From Patiria miniata (lineage: Eukaryota; Echinodermata; Asteroidea; Valvatida; Asterinidae): a stretch of DNA of 64,000 nucleotides. Each line of letters begins with the position of its first letter. Within the stretch, counting starts at the first letter, position 1. Under the pieces are notes generated by a model. The model was not told where the DNA came from. It saw nothing but the letters and a program-made list of their open reading frames with translations, and searched no databases. The stretch covers positions 12,935,606 to 12,999,605 of the forward strand of contig NW_024037064.1 of assembly GCF_015706575.1 (NCBI RefSeq), given 5' to 3'. Of the stretch, positions 42,535-54,344 are shown piece by piece. Both the position numbers and the translations under genes were made by a program.

Positions 42535-44100
42535 GGGGTGGTGTACGTGTATACAAGTGGTTTCATCCAATTGTGACAAATATCGTTTATGTCCCTGGCC
42601 AAACCGTGCAAATTGGCAGGCCTGGTTGAACTTAAAATGGGCTGAAAATATCTAGAGGGATCCACTTTGGAATACGCCTACTGTTGAGGCAGAGCACAAA
42701 TCCAGAAAAAAACTATCTGCCGCATTCAGTGTTCTTTATACATTATGTATGCCTTCAGATAGGCGTAGCATATGAAATAATAAAAAAAAAATTCTAACGT
42801 TAAACCACTGGGTAGTGTCACCCATTTGGTGGGCATGGCTTAAATTCTAGGCGATTTATGGACCCTGATTCAAACGAGGCCCAACTGCTCATTCTGGTGG
42901 TTAAAACACAAATTCTGCATTCGTTAACTATATCTTTTACCATACACTGTAAAGACCATGTCAAATGTATAGCATTTTGCCCTTTATGTGGTGCTACATT
43001 TAAAAGTAGGTCTACATGGTAGGGGAAATAGTATGCATAGTGACTCAAAGTAATTTAATCTACTTCAATTAAATATTTCTGATTTAGGGCTTCTAGTATC
43101 CTGTAGCAGTATATTTACATTATTTCACCTGTCAAGATTCTACAATTTAATGCAGTCAATTTCCTGTTATGGTTTATTTAATAATTTGTAATGACTTTGG
43201 GCGTGATCCCTGCTATATTGCATCGTTTATGGTTTTTAACAAGCGCCTTTTGATTGAAAAAGACATTGACAAGTTGGAATATCGCCAACATTTGCTGGAT
43301 AGCTCGATATAAAAAACAGCACCTGGGAAACTTTTCCAAAACCACCTTCACCGTTTTTTCACTTCTAAAGTATACAAGTTCAGGCGGCGAAACTCCTTCA
43401 TACACTTTCCCAAACTTAATTTAGGCAAAACAATTGTCGTCAATCGATATCGGTACTCTTTTGAAGTTCCTACATGCATTTAAGGAAGCTCTTTGACTCT
43501 TGACAGTTGATTAAGATGTACACATAGGTTATATTAGCTTGAGGCCTTTAATATGAAATATTTGAATGACGGATATCTATTCAAGCACTTTGAGCCAGTA
43601 CAAAAATGTATCGAATATTAACCCCCCTACATTGACATGTTGCTTAAAAGGGGGGGGGGGGACGCCTGTTACTTTTAATATTTTCTTTATTGTAAAACTA
43701 TACTTTAATAACGAACACAGAATTTGTGTTTTCACCACCCAAAATACGATTTGGGCATCGTTTGAATCAAGGTGCTTCCATAAATCGCCTAAAAATTTAA
43801 GCCACGCCCACCAAATGAGTGACAGTAACAAGTGGTTTAGCGTTAACATGTTTAACTTCATATTCTACGCCTATTTGAAAGCATTTAGACCTAAATAGCA
43901 CTGATTGCAGCACAAAATACAGTTTTTCCTGGATTTTGTGCACCCCTTATCAAATAAAGCTAATCCCCACAGTGGGCAAATTCCAAAGTGGATCCCTCTC
44001 GTAAACTTATGTCAAGCCCATTTTAATGGTTTGGCCACGAAAATGCGTAATATTTGTAACAATCGGATCAAACCACTCGTATGCACCAATAGGCCGTCAG
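42535..44100. mobile_element. Element with ~400-bp inverted repeats (1.56 kb)
   Basis: The left arm, about 42535-42935, mirrors the right arm, about 43695-44100. Shared words are GAGGGATCCACTTTGGAAT (and its complement near 43985), AACGTTAAACCACT, ATTTGGTGGGC and ACACAAATTCTG. The centre of about 760 bp is non-coding and contains a poly-G tract near 43648. The arms are diverged by perhaps 15-20 percent. It is an old foldback or DNA transposon without transposase. Confidence 0.75.
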
Positions 44101-44199
44101 CTGGACTGGAACATTCGTTCGTTTTACAGTTTTACCGATATACACTACCAAAGAATGATACTAGAAAAGTTCTCCACATTTCGTCCAGCAGTTTTTTGA

Positions 44200-45480
44200 T
44201 AATTTGACTCGAAAAAAGCGAACTATTTGTCCATTGTGGACGTTCAAAAACGTACCGCGCCTACATTAAAAAAATCCGCCGCGTATGACGCATCGTACCA
44301 CGTGATGTGAACTGTCCAGTTATACACCATTAGGTCACAGGTCATGACATTTAACAAACATGGCGGCGTCCATTGCCAAAAGTGCGTCAACGTTTGCACA
44401 CATAATCTGTCACGTTTGAGGGAGGAAAATGCGAAGGATCTGATGTCCGGTGATAGTAAGTTCATTTCCTGTGCCAAAGAGTGGCTGAATTTCCCAATGG
44501 CATCGCCGAATATACCCACGATGTGTGGGCAGTGGATCTGCTATGTATGTACGTACTGTACAGTACTGCATGCACTACCGGCGCATGTAAACAAGGCAGT
44601 CGTGCCGGCTGGCCGACCTCACCCGTGGCGGTTTTTATAGATAGTAAACGTCTCGGTACTGCAAGAAAACGTAAACCAGACACTTCAGCTGAGACCCAGA
44701 TTTCTTCACCGAAAAAAGCTCCGGGCAAAGTTCAAGTTTCTTTTAATTGCCTATCCACATAACTGTGTCATGCTGCACACAAACTCAACCAGGATTTTGA
44801 TTTCGATGAAAATCTCAATTCAAGGACAAGCTGCAACAGTACAACAAGCAGAACTTCCGTTGGAGGTAGGCCTACATGTCATTATAATGAAGGCTATTGT
44901 GTATTTGTATGCCCCAAAAGAGAACCCAAAAATCCATGTTTGGGTTAAATTGTCTTGAATTAAGGGTAAGGTTTAAATTTCTTTGAGGGAAACTTGGGGT
45001 GACACAACGATAAAAACGACAAAAACGCAATGCGAAAACAAAGCTGGTGGTCACCACGATGCACCGTGAATCCACAGAACCGCATCGATTTGGATGGCGT
45101 CAACTGAAAATGCATAATGATAACAGATTCCTTGTTATAAAAAAACACCTTTTCTTTCTCTACGGCATTTGACTGTTGGGTACGTCACTTGTTTACTGAA
45201 TGGTTCTTGGACTTTACTTTCCTTTTAGAAAAAAATCTCTAATAAAGTAAATGAAGAAAAATGTCTTCAATGACAAATAGATCTTATTTGCAAAAACCCA
45301 GTTAAAAAAAGGGTTTATTTTTTAGTTCCATGATTTAAACCGAGTACCTCTGGCACTGAAAATAAATGTCTAACATTAAGATGCCAAAGTACAACGGGTA
45401 CTGCACAAAATCCCATAATAAAATGTTGTGCAGTCTCTTTCTCCATTGTTGAAGGATACTTTTATTGAGGTGTAAGGGGA
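44200..45480 (+). other. CpG-richer patch with an ATG in good context; function unclear
   Basis: About 44220-44420 is CpG-richer and includes ACAAACATGGCGGCG (ATG at 44360), a strong initiation context, but that frame closes after 19 codons. An overlapping open frame (44344-44640) has a CxxC (CQKC) but no family match. A possible donor (GTAAGT) lies near 44457. It may be a promoter and first exon of a gene that leaves the recognised region. Confidence 0.3.
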
Positions 45481-45534
45481 GTCTTTCCCTTTGTAATAAA
45501 ATAGCAAAAAAGCTTTCTATAGAATTTACTATTT

Positions 45535-45565
45535 GTATATATATATATATATATATACAAATAGT

Positions 45566-45620
<55 letters not shown>
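45535..45620. repeat. (TA)n microsatellite
   Basis: TA/AT dinucleotide runs at about 45536-45556 and 45571-45619 are separated by CAAATAGTAAATT. That word complements AATTTACTATTTG before the first run. The minus-strand poly-Ile/Tyr ORF is an artefact. Confidence 0.9.
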
Positions 45621-45622
<2 letters not shown>

Positions 45623-46359
45623 GATGAATGTCAGGAAAAGAGAGATGTTCTGCGATTGACTGTTCAACCCTGATCAACAACTAAATTTCATGAGAATGTC
45701 CCCAGCTTGCTGAACTGTGGGAATCATGAAATGATTTAGAAGCCGAAGGAACTGGCCTTGGATCTTTATATCGGTAAGATATTTTGATTGTTATTCAGAG
45801 TGCAAACAGAAATAAACTTGAATAGAATATTCAAAATAAAAACTTCTTGATATTGCTTTGGAAGCTGAAAAGGTTGATTCTCAATAGCTACCAATGTTTA
45901 CATAATTACAGTGGAAGGCAAAACGATCGAGCACATGATCTTTCTAGTAATTTAACTCTAGATTGAACAAGTTGTTTTCTTTCTTCTAAAGCACGTCCAC
46001 AGTAATCATTGTTTTTGATTATCAGATACTAAACCTTACTTTATTTTGCTGTATATTTTTTTACAGAACTGATAACTTGACATATCGGCTTAGAAGAGAA
46101 TATCCACAAGTCTCTTTCCTGGTATATAAGCGACATCATCTACACCTCCATTTTGGGCATCCCCTCACTTTCATTAATGATGAGTTGGTTCCACCACTGC
46201 ATTATAAACCTTCAAAATAATTGCATTTTTGTATGCTGCCAAATAAGCTAGATTACAGTGAAATATTTTTGGAAGAGGGACTGTGGTGATGTTCACACGA
46301 TGAGAAAACAAAGGGTCATGTTCTGTGTGACCCAATTGCCGATGTACATAAAATATATT

Positions 46360-46582
46360 TTTTAACTCTAAAATCTCCTGGGTCCGATTGACCTAGAATC
46401 TGAATCCAAATTTGCTCAGTCCTTTTCTGGGTAAAAAAAATACACATTTCAGTCAAAATGACCGAGAAACATGTACTTTTTTTTTACTCCAAAGGGGTCA
46501 ATTATGACTCCAAATGGGGTCAATTTTTGACCCGGAAAAGGACTGAGCAGACTGAGTCTGACCCAGGAGTTTCTAGAGTGTA
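46360..46582. mobile_element. MITE with CTCTAAAATCTCCTGGGT ends
   Basis: The left end ACTCTAAAATCTCCTGGGTC is mirrored by GACCCAGGAGTTTCTAGAGT at the right. Inside, TTTGCTCAGTCCTTTTC mirrors GAAAAGGACTGAGCA. The ~220-bp element is non-coding. Confidence 0.75.
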
Positions 46583-46894
46583 GGATGTTACAAGCTATAG
46601 TGCTTGAGTTTTGAAATTGGAAGTGCCAACGCAAGGCCTCAAACCGGAAAATGTGGGTTTTTAGCATACATACATATACATAACATTGGCAAACTTTGAT
46701 GAAGTGTAAAAAAAAAAACTGCAGCAGATTTGCCGAAGAACTTTTGACATAGTGTTTGTGATGTACTGAACCCCACATATGTGCATTAAAAAAGTAGACC
46801 CAGTATTGCTGGAACGAAACTCATTTTACAGCCAGTTTTTGAGTTTAAACTGACAGCCTACACCCCATACACATTAAGGCCACGCACACAAATC

Positions 46895-47015
46895 GGGCGA
46901 AAAATATGACTTTTAAAATGCTAGAATGTTTTATGACATGTCCAAATTTATTTCAAGGAATGGAAAAAGAAGGAAAATTAATGTTTAACATACTTCTGAG
47001 TTTTTATTCCTTTTA
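46895..47015 (-). repeat. Dispersed repeat R3, copy 2 (inverted)
   Basis: Reverse-complement counterpart of 42390-42530: ATGACTTTTAAAATGCTAGA, GAATGTTTTATGACATGTCC and ACTTCTGAGTTTTTATTCC. Similarity is roughly 80 percent by eye. Confidence 0.65.
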
Positions 47016-47499
47016 CCCCCTTTTAAAAAGAAATCAAGCTCCGCCCCAAAATCGGCAGGTTTCAAGGTGGGGCCACTTTTTAAAATGATTCTCAGACTAA
47101 TTTGGATCTGCACGGTGTATTTTTTGCTCTTATCACAAATTTGGGCATGGTTTGGGCAAAAATAATGGGCCTAATGAGCTCCACCAATGAGAAGGATATA
47201 TACGTGTACATTTGTATAAAGTAACTTTATTCGACCTTTTTCCGTTCTTAAGTAGCATTTTTGGTATCGGGGGTCAATCTCAACACTTAAGTCCAAAAAC
47301 AGCGCTTGTGCGCGACAATTATTAATTAAACTCGAAATTGTGGACACTTGACCATGGTCCTCTGACCCCCATCCGACCTAGGGCAATTTAAGAATGGCCA
47401 TTTCGGAACTACCCCCCGAGAGGTGATCGATTGGTACCATCAAACCTTCTGTGCTCAAACTATTAATCAAACTCAACCTAGCATGTTTTAATATAGGTT

Positions 47500-48945
47500 A
47501 CAATGTCACAGCAATCCAAAAATGATGTTAAATGCAAACGCTACAGTGCATTTATGAACAAAGAAGAGTACCATGCCAAAGAAAGAGAGCACTAGAAGAG
47601 GAAGTTTTGGAAAAATTACACATGAAAAGAACAAAGAGGAATATGAGCTTGTGAAATTTAAGGAAAGACAACGCAAAACAAAGTTGGCCAAAGTGAAGCT
47701 ACAGGTACAGTAACTTAAATCTGTGGTGCTTAAACCACACCTGATTCACTTGCTACACCCTGAATCCACCACTGACCCTGAAGTCACTACTGACCCTAAA
47801 GCCACACCCTCGACCTCAAGTTCGGTGTCATCTGTGACCTCTGACTCACTGTCATCTTCGTGTAAAGGAAGTCCAATATACATGAGGACAAATGCACGTC
47901 ATTTCAGCACTAAACAAGCTTTACACAGAAGCATAAAAAGTGCAGAAGCAACACTCCCTAAGGATACAGTGCAGCGGGTGTTTGTCCTATCCAACATCGT
48001 CAAAAGACTTACTCCTACGAAGAAGAGTAAATTCCTCAAAAATCTTGGTTAAAAGAGTAAAACAATCAAAAAGGGCGACCATTGGCACCGAGTGAGGAAC
48101 ACAAAACGCTTCTCCTCAATTTCCTTGAGCAATCTGGAATTAGCTACACAGTACCAGGTAAAAAAAGATCAAAAATACATGGGAAAATATTCTGGAGAAA
48201 AAGTATACAAAACTAAACACTATTTGCTCTGGAACCTTAAGGATTTGTTCCAAATGTTAAATCAGGACAGTGACCTTGATGCCATAACTATGAGTTTCAA
48301 ATCCAAAATTGAGTGTTGAGATTAAATTCTCAATACTGTATCGTTTTGTCAAGGTCGAAAGGCACATCTTGTACCAGAAAGATGTGCCTGAAGTAGGTTG
48401 CCCATGTTGCCCTGGAGCTCCTCATACAAGGCATCAAGGGCACTGTTTCTGAAGTACCGGCAGAGCTACCAAAAGATGCAAAGGTGTGGTGGAGTCATTC
48501 AATTGTAACAAAAAGCAACAGGTCTTGCGCTTATGGAGAATGCATCCATTGCCCCACGTATGACTCTCCAATGCTTTATCACTGCGACGAAATTCAGTAT
48601 TTCCAGTAGGTTACTGGGAGGTAGGGAGGACATTTCCTGAAAAAATGCAGACTAGGGAAATACTTGTTGGCCAATTTGAAAAAGTGAAGGTTCATAGCTC
48701 TCTTATGCATAATCAAAATCAGAACAAAAAGTATCGGGAGCTCGTTCATTCAAGCATCTCACAATATATGACTCCTCTCTTAGGTTCTACTGCATATGGG
48801 ACTACTTTGAAGCTAGTCTTGGGAAGGGTCCAGTAGATGGAGTGGGAGGAACAGTGAAGTCTTTAGTCTATCGCAAAGTAATGAGCAAACAAGTTGTTAT
48901 TCAGAGTCCGAAGCAGTTTGCAGAGTATGCAAACAGTGTCCTCAG
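47500..48945 (+). pseudogene. Decayed multicopy uncharacterised gene
   Basis: Family-like blocks appear in order on the plus strand. There is a basic KRYSAFMNKEEYHAKERE start (about 47540-47590), a Ser/Thr-rich linker, and ARHFSTKQALHRSIKSAEAT ... VFVLSNIVKRLTPTKK (about 47890-48040). A FLEQSGISYTVPGKK block and a YKTKHYLLWNLKDLFQMLNQ block follow. Near the end come a Cys-containing segment (SCAYGECIHC) and DGVGGTVKSLVYRKV (about 48835-48880). The blocks sit in all three frames with several stops, so the copy is dead. I recognise the layout as a repetitive invertebrate gene family of unknown function, probably transposon-linked. Nothing identifies an enzyme. Confidence 0.55.
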
Positions 48946-49394
48946 GTAGGATAAAAGTGGGGGTACTAGACTTTACCATAGGTGTGAATGGGGGTAAAGG
49001 GTCTATATTTTAAAATATAGGCCCTCCTTTTTTGGCCTGCAAGGGTGGAGGACACCAGACTAAATACCCAATATCTCTCTGTCTCTGAGTTATATTATAA
49101 GTGGAGGGTACGGTGCCAATCCCCCAATATCTCTCATATTAAAGATCTCTCCCACCGGCGCTGTGTCTAATTGCTTACAAATCCAAAAGTCTAACCTGTT
49201 AAAAAAAATATTTACAAAAATATATTGACGTATATAAATGATGAACACGAACAGGCCAATCGTTAAAGGGTGTTTTAGATGGAATAAGCCACACTTCGTG
49301 ATTACTTCCAGCGATATAACATACCGTACAATCGAAATGCTAATCTTTCTCGAAAAGTCTACACCGACAGGATACAAAACTACGAAGCTCAATT

Positions 49395-50400
49395 TCAAAA
49401 ACATGAGGTAAAAGACACTACATAAGCTCAAACCGATTGTAGACGATTGCGCTCTAGAATTTACACCGACGGGTTATAATGGTCGATTGGCTAAGTTTAG
49501 AGCAACGAGGAGATTCAGAAACAATATTAAAAAACTGGAAACTGATTCCTGGACTTTTTTAACGCCGGTTTAGTCAAGTTTTTAATACGCACAAAGATCA
49601 AATTGTAAATAAAACAAAGTCGGAATTGAGAGAGCTAAGAGGTTTAGGCTAAAAGTAGAACTTGTGATCCAAATAAGATACGAAAAAACCAAACCGGATG
49701 GTACGATCGACACGATTGAAGCTATTTATTTTAGCGATCAGAGAGTCGTTTTAAATCAAAGTCAAATAAAACAGGTTTTAAAATAAAACATCGACCAGCT
49801 ATTTAGAAAGGATGAAAGGTATACGTATATCAAGGATCGGGTTGGGTTTTTAAAAAGGTAATGGCGTCGTACATCAACATCAACAGGTTTTAACCCCGTG
49901 AGGGGTAGTTCTTACATAGACCTACCAAAATGTATCAAACAGAAAAAGGCGACGATAAACATTAAAAACAAAGACGACGAGTGTTTGAAAAGGTGTTTAA
50001 GAGCTGCTCTTTGGTTTTATACGGATATAGTAAACAAAAGAAAATTTAAAAACGATCCTAAATATAAACTTAATAAAGAAGAACCGGTTGTATACACCAA
50101 AGACGACGGACTTAAATTTAAAGGCGTAGACTTTCCAACACCGATCGACCAGATACCAAATATAGAAAGACAAAATAATTTAATGATAAACGTATACGGT
50201 TATGAGGGGGAGATACATCCATTATACGTGTCTAAAAATTACAATGCCGAGTTACGACCGATCGACCTTTTTTTGTTTCCAAGGGCAACAAGCATTACTT
50301 ACTGCTGGATAAATAATTTTTCGAGATTGATTTACAACGTTACAAAACATAAAAGTAAGATATATTTTTGTTGAAGGTGCCTGTGCCATTATAGAACGCA
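49395..50400 (+). mobile_element. Polinton/Maverick fossil fragment
   Basis: The best-preserved part (49898-50374) begins RGSSYIDLPKCIKQKKATIN, followed by FKGVDFPTPIDQIP and INVYGYEGEIHPLYVSKN. This is a layout I associate with the N-terminal part of the large B-family DNA polymerase protein of Polintons. Weaker related sequence lies upstream from about 49395. Terminal repeats, capsid genes and the remaining polymerase domains are not seen. It is a broken fragment with several breaks and looks old. Confidence 0.6.
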
Positions 50401-51240
50401 AGTAAAATTAGATACACACATGGCCGATTGTAATGGCATAGAAACACATCCATCAAAGATTGTATTTCCTACCGCTAAGCAAAAATAATATTAATAGTCC
50501 TGGATAAAGACCTGCAGACAATCAAACGGCGACAGCACAACAGGACAGAGTTGGAGAACTTGAGACAACTCACAAGGGAACAATGGATGGATCTGTCAGG
50601 ACGAATTGTCCGAGCGGCAGAAGCGAAACTGTCGTAGAGAGCAACGCGTACACTGCTCCACACTTACACACCAGCGAAAATACATAAATTGTCAGAAAGT
50701 AGTAGCTGTATTGATTGTGCTGACTAGCGCACTCTTGTGGTTTGCATGTTCATTTGGCTTACTGATGGATAGCATGTAGGCAAGGTTTGCCCTTATTTTA
50801 TTTTTTTTACTGGCCAGCCGGACCTGTTGGCTAGAATTTTGACTGGTACGTTTAACTTAGACAAAGCAGACAGAGTCTGAGTTTCACAACAGATGATGAA
50901 TCAGGTAGATGATTGAAGCACAAACCAACTAGGTATTATATTTTGTTATGGTCAGGAAATCCATTTATTAGAAAACAAACTCAGTTTTAAATCCACACAC
51001 TTTTAATTCATGAAAGCTGATTGAATGGGATGACCACTTAAAACCACTAACCAAAATGATTTCCAAAGATCAAATAACTGCGACAGTGTTATGCAGGTAA
51101 TAATTTAACTCACTCACAAAACATGCAGTCAGTTAAGCAAATTTGACTTAAGGCTTAAGCCTAACTTGAATGCAGACTGAGAGTAATTTGGGGAGGAAAA
51201 AAAAAACTGGAAAAAGTAGGAAGTAAAATGGCTGAGAACA
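50400..51240. other. Mostly non-coding; short open segment at about 50490-50637
   Basis: A plus-strand segment reads LDKDLQTIKRRQHNRTELEN, then LRQLTREQWMDLSGRIV, and stops at TAG (about 50635). It is charged and possibly helical, but not recognised. It may be the last exon of a degraded gene. The rest is non-coding. Confidence 0.3.
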
Positions 51241-51244
51241 GAGT

Positions 51245-52130
51245 TTAAAATTCAGAGTCAGATGAGGTGCCTTCCTCAGAGTCCTCCATCTGTTCACTGT
51301 GCAGACTGAGGTAATCATCCTCCTCCCCTCCAACATCAATTTGAAGAGAACTGGGTTCTTCCTCCTCAGGCTCTTCCTCGTTGGGCTCTTCCTCACTGCT
51401 GCCCAGCGCACTTTCACTCTCTTCATCAGAACCCTCATGCAGCTCTGTTGATCCCATCCGCTTGGATCTCACCCCAGAGTTGTTCCATAGATCTATGGAA
51501 GGAATGGGGTCGATGTTTTTTAGTTGGTCGGTCACCGAGTCATCCCTCAGTCTTGTCCGCTGAATTGTTTTGAGGAGTTTCAGTCGACTGAAACCACGTT
51601 CGGCATCTGCTGAACTCGCTGGGATGGTCTCCATGAGGTCAACCAGGCAGCAGATATTAGGAAGCTCCTCTTTCACTGAAGGGGTTATCTCTGACCACTT
51701 GGCTTGGGTGAATTTATTGTACCTGTAAATTGATAATAAATGACAATCATTAAGTGTTAAATCAATATTGATTTGTTCCATTCCAACTAACCAAGAATTG
51801 TGTGGAAACTTCTAATTATTCATGTTAATTTTCTGCCAGAAACATGCAAAATTTCAAATCTTATTACTTGTTTGAGTGATAAAAAAGTCACCTTATTTTA
51901 TTTTACACTTTTTGGATTCAAAATGAAATAATCTGTAGGCTTGAATGTGACGTCTCTGCTGTGGTCTTTTAAATCAATTGTCTTAGTGCTCACTTGGCAT
52001 ATATCCTTGATTTGAGGAGGTCCCACTCTACAGCGATGTCATCAGTATCAACTTCGGCTTTTCTCAACACTGGCAAGAAGTGCTTCACTAGCAGTGAGAT
52101 GTGTTCATCACCAAAGTATGTAAAAATAAT
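51245..52130 (-). CDS. hAT (ZNF862-like) transposase, C-terminal exons
   Basis: On the minus strand the upstream exon (lower end 51994, upper limit about 52130) reads ISLLVKHFLPVLRKAEVDTD, then DIAVEWDLLKSRIYA. It ends AA|GTGAGC. The last exon starts at 51722 after TTACAG with G TAC AAT, so the phase-2 junction gives K-YNKFTQAKW. The last exon contains IPASSADAERGFSRLKLLKT, the hAT C-terminal dimerisation signature, then a long Glu/Ser-rich acidic tail to the stop at 51245. The product would be a nuclear hAT transposase or a domesticated relative. The frame is open through both exons. Exons between here and 53640 are not all recognised. Confidence 0.7.
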
Positions 52131-52439
52131 AATGAAAACTATGCTCGGTCAACAAATCGTCACCGACACCACGAAGTAACACCCATCTACATACCAGTAA
52201 AAACTAGCAATCGGAGAAAACGGCAACTAAAGTTGAACGCCTTCTAAAACAACACTTTGCGTCAAAACGAAAGAGTATTTTCAGTTGGGTTTCTCGTTGT
52301 GGACACTTGATGAACTGAATTTATTAAATCTGCTGTTTTTCACTCGTTTGTGTATTAAATAAACAAGAAATAAAAGAAAAAAGATGAGTGTTAGTTCGTG
52401 AAACCGAAAAAGCTGCGAAACTGTACAAGACTGTTACTA

Positions 52440-53050
52440 AAAATAGACTTCACAAAAACAAGACTCGCGAAACATACTTGCAAAAAAACAAGACTCGGGA
52501 AACATATACTTGCAAAAAACAAGACTCGGGAAACATATACTTGCAAAAAACAAGGCTGTTACTAAAAATAGACTTCACAAAAACAAGACTCGCGAAACAT
52601 ACTTGCAAAAAACAAGACTCGGGATACATATACTTGCAAAAAAGAAGACTGTTACTAAAAATAGACTTCACAAAAACAAGACTCGCGAAACATACTTGCA
52701 AAAAACAAGACTCGGGAAACATATACTTCCAAAAAACAAGACTGTTACTAAAAATAGACTTCACAAAAACAAGACTCGCGAAACATATACTTGCAAAAAA
52801 CAAGATTTGCCAAATTTATACTTGCAAAAAACAAGACTCGGGAAACATATACTTGCAAAAAACAAGACTCGGGAAACATCTACTTGCAAAAAACAAGATT
52901 CGCCAAACATATACATCCAAAAAACAAGACTTGCTAAACATATACATCCAAAAAACAAGATTTGCTAAACATATACATCCGAAAAACAAGATTCCACAAA
53001 CATATACATCCGAAAAACAAGATTAACCAAACATATACTTGCAAAAGAGC
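52440..53050. repeat. 31-bp minisatellite with ~92-bp higher-order unit
   Basis: Units of about 31 bp of the type AACAAGACTCGGGAAACATA + TACTTGCAAAA recur about 19 times. In the left two thirds they are ordered as three variants (CGCGAAACATAC, CGGGAAACATATAC and GTTACTAAAAATAGACTTCAC), giving a ~92-bp higher-order period repeated three to four times. The right third is a simpler array with ACATCC variants. It lies between the recognised exons of the hAT gene. The plus-strand 212-codon frame is a by-product of the repeat. Confidence 0.88.
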
Positions 53051-53649
53051 AATTTATACATTCGATGGCACTAACGGGCTTTCGTAGTGTCGGACCGGAT
53101 TCGATCGAAATCGGTCGGATCATTCCAGAAAGCCAACTAAAATTGTGTCCACAACCTGGACTAACATAATCATGACATGACTCGAATATAAAATTTTAAT
53201 TTTCAGCAACTTATTGCTTAAAAAACATAACTGACCAACACTGCACAAAGCATGACCAAAAAAAAATACTGCCCGTTTGATCTATTTCCGTAAACACCAT
53301 ACACACAGATCATAACAAACGCGGTCTGGGGCTACTCTTCCATAACGCCAAATAAACGTAGTGAAACATGGGAACCAGCCTAAGCATGTGTTTGTTGCGC
53401 TGAGCGAGCTAGCCTTGCACACCTCCGGTAAGCGAAATGTAATACTACTACGGATTGCACATGGCATCACACGTCACAACAATGATTGCTTATTATGACC
53501 CACAACACTGTACTGGCCCACATGGCACACCACGCACGTGTTCGCGCTCTACCCCTGGCGCGACCAGCATGCAGACCCCCCCCCCCCCCCCAAAAAAAAC
53601 CCCAAACATTGCAGCCGGGTTCTCGACCGTCGAGGCGTTAATAATTGAT

Positions 53650-54338
53650 TTATTTTTGTTTCAACATCTCAAAACTCACCTCTACAATGAAATGTACAAA
53701 TTTGCGTGCCGCTTTGTCGGTCCGGTATGCAGAGCCAATATTGAGGCCTTTGGTGAGGTCCAATCGGGTCATCAAGCGGAAGTCCGTAAATGGACGGCAG
53801 TTGAGTGCGATTGCATGGGCGTTTCTGAACAGAATCTGTAGACGCTTCAAGGCAGCTATATTTATGTTTTTCAGCATGACTTATGCTGGGCTGGTTCCTG
53901 GGGCACAGTATTGGCCTTGTCTCTGTCCAACGCAAGTTGGTGGTTGTCACTTGTAGCGTGGACCTTTACTGAATCTTTCTTGAAATTGTCGGTGCCCTTG
54001 AAGAAAACGTTGGTTTGCTTCTTCCCCTTGTCGCCTGTAACTCCGTTTGCCCGACAGGTCTTGCAGAACATAAGGTCTTCTTTGTAATTGTAGGACAGCC
54101 ACTTGAATTCTTGGTCTCACTCTTTCCTATAAGATCGTTTGCGTTTAGTCTTGTCATATTCGGTGTCTCGTTCACGATTGAAGGTCGATTTCTCAGCATT
54201 TGGGTTCAAAACGGATGGCAAAAATCTCCCCATTTTCAGACGGAAAATTGAAAAACTTTGTGCTTGGAACACCGAGAATCTGCCGAATGACACGCAATGC
54301 CCAGCAGAAGGAAACATCTTGTTGATATCTTGATACAA
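53650..54338 (-). pseudogene. hAT (ZNF862-like) transposase, N-terminal part, broken
   Basis: On the minus strand, a basic segment (54200-54120) is followed by FKWLSYNYKEDLMFCKTCRA, NVFFKGTDNFKKDSVKVHA and SDNHQLALDRDKA, a BED-like finger. After a frame change near 53875 it continues ALKRLQILFRNAHAIALNCR, PFTDFRLMTRLDLTKGLNIG, SAYRTDKAARKF. This matches the order in ZNF862/KIAA1586-type hAT proteins. There is an in-frame TGA before DQEFKWLS and one frameshift near 53875, so this copy is not functional as read. It probably belongs with the C-terminal exons at 51245-52130, with the minisatellite in between. Confidence 0.65.
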
Positions 54339-54344
54339 TCATTT

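Noticed and set aside
45462-45680. Poly-Ile/Tyr minus-strand frame
   Set aside because: Translation of the (TA)n microsatellite.
49090-49431. 113-codon minus-strand frame
   Set aside because: AT-rich, no motif, and it overlaps the weak upstream part of the Polinton fossil on the opposite strand.
52388-53026. 212-codon frame and CRISPR-like regular array
   Set aside because: It is a 31-bp minisatellite in a eukaryotic intron. There are no unique spacers between identical repeats, so it is neither a repeat protein nor a CRISPR array.
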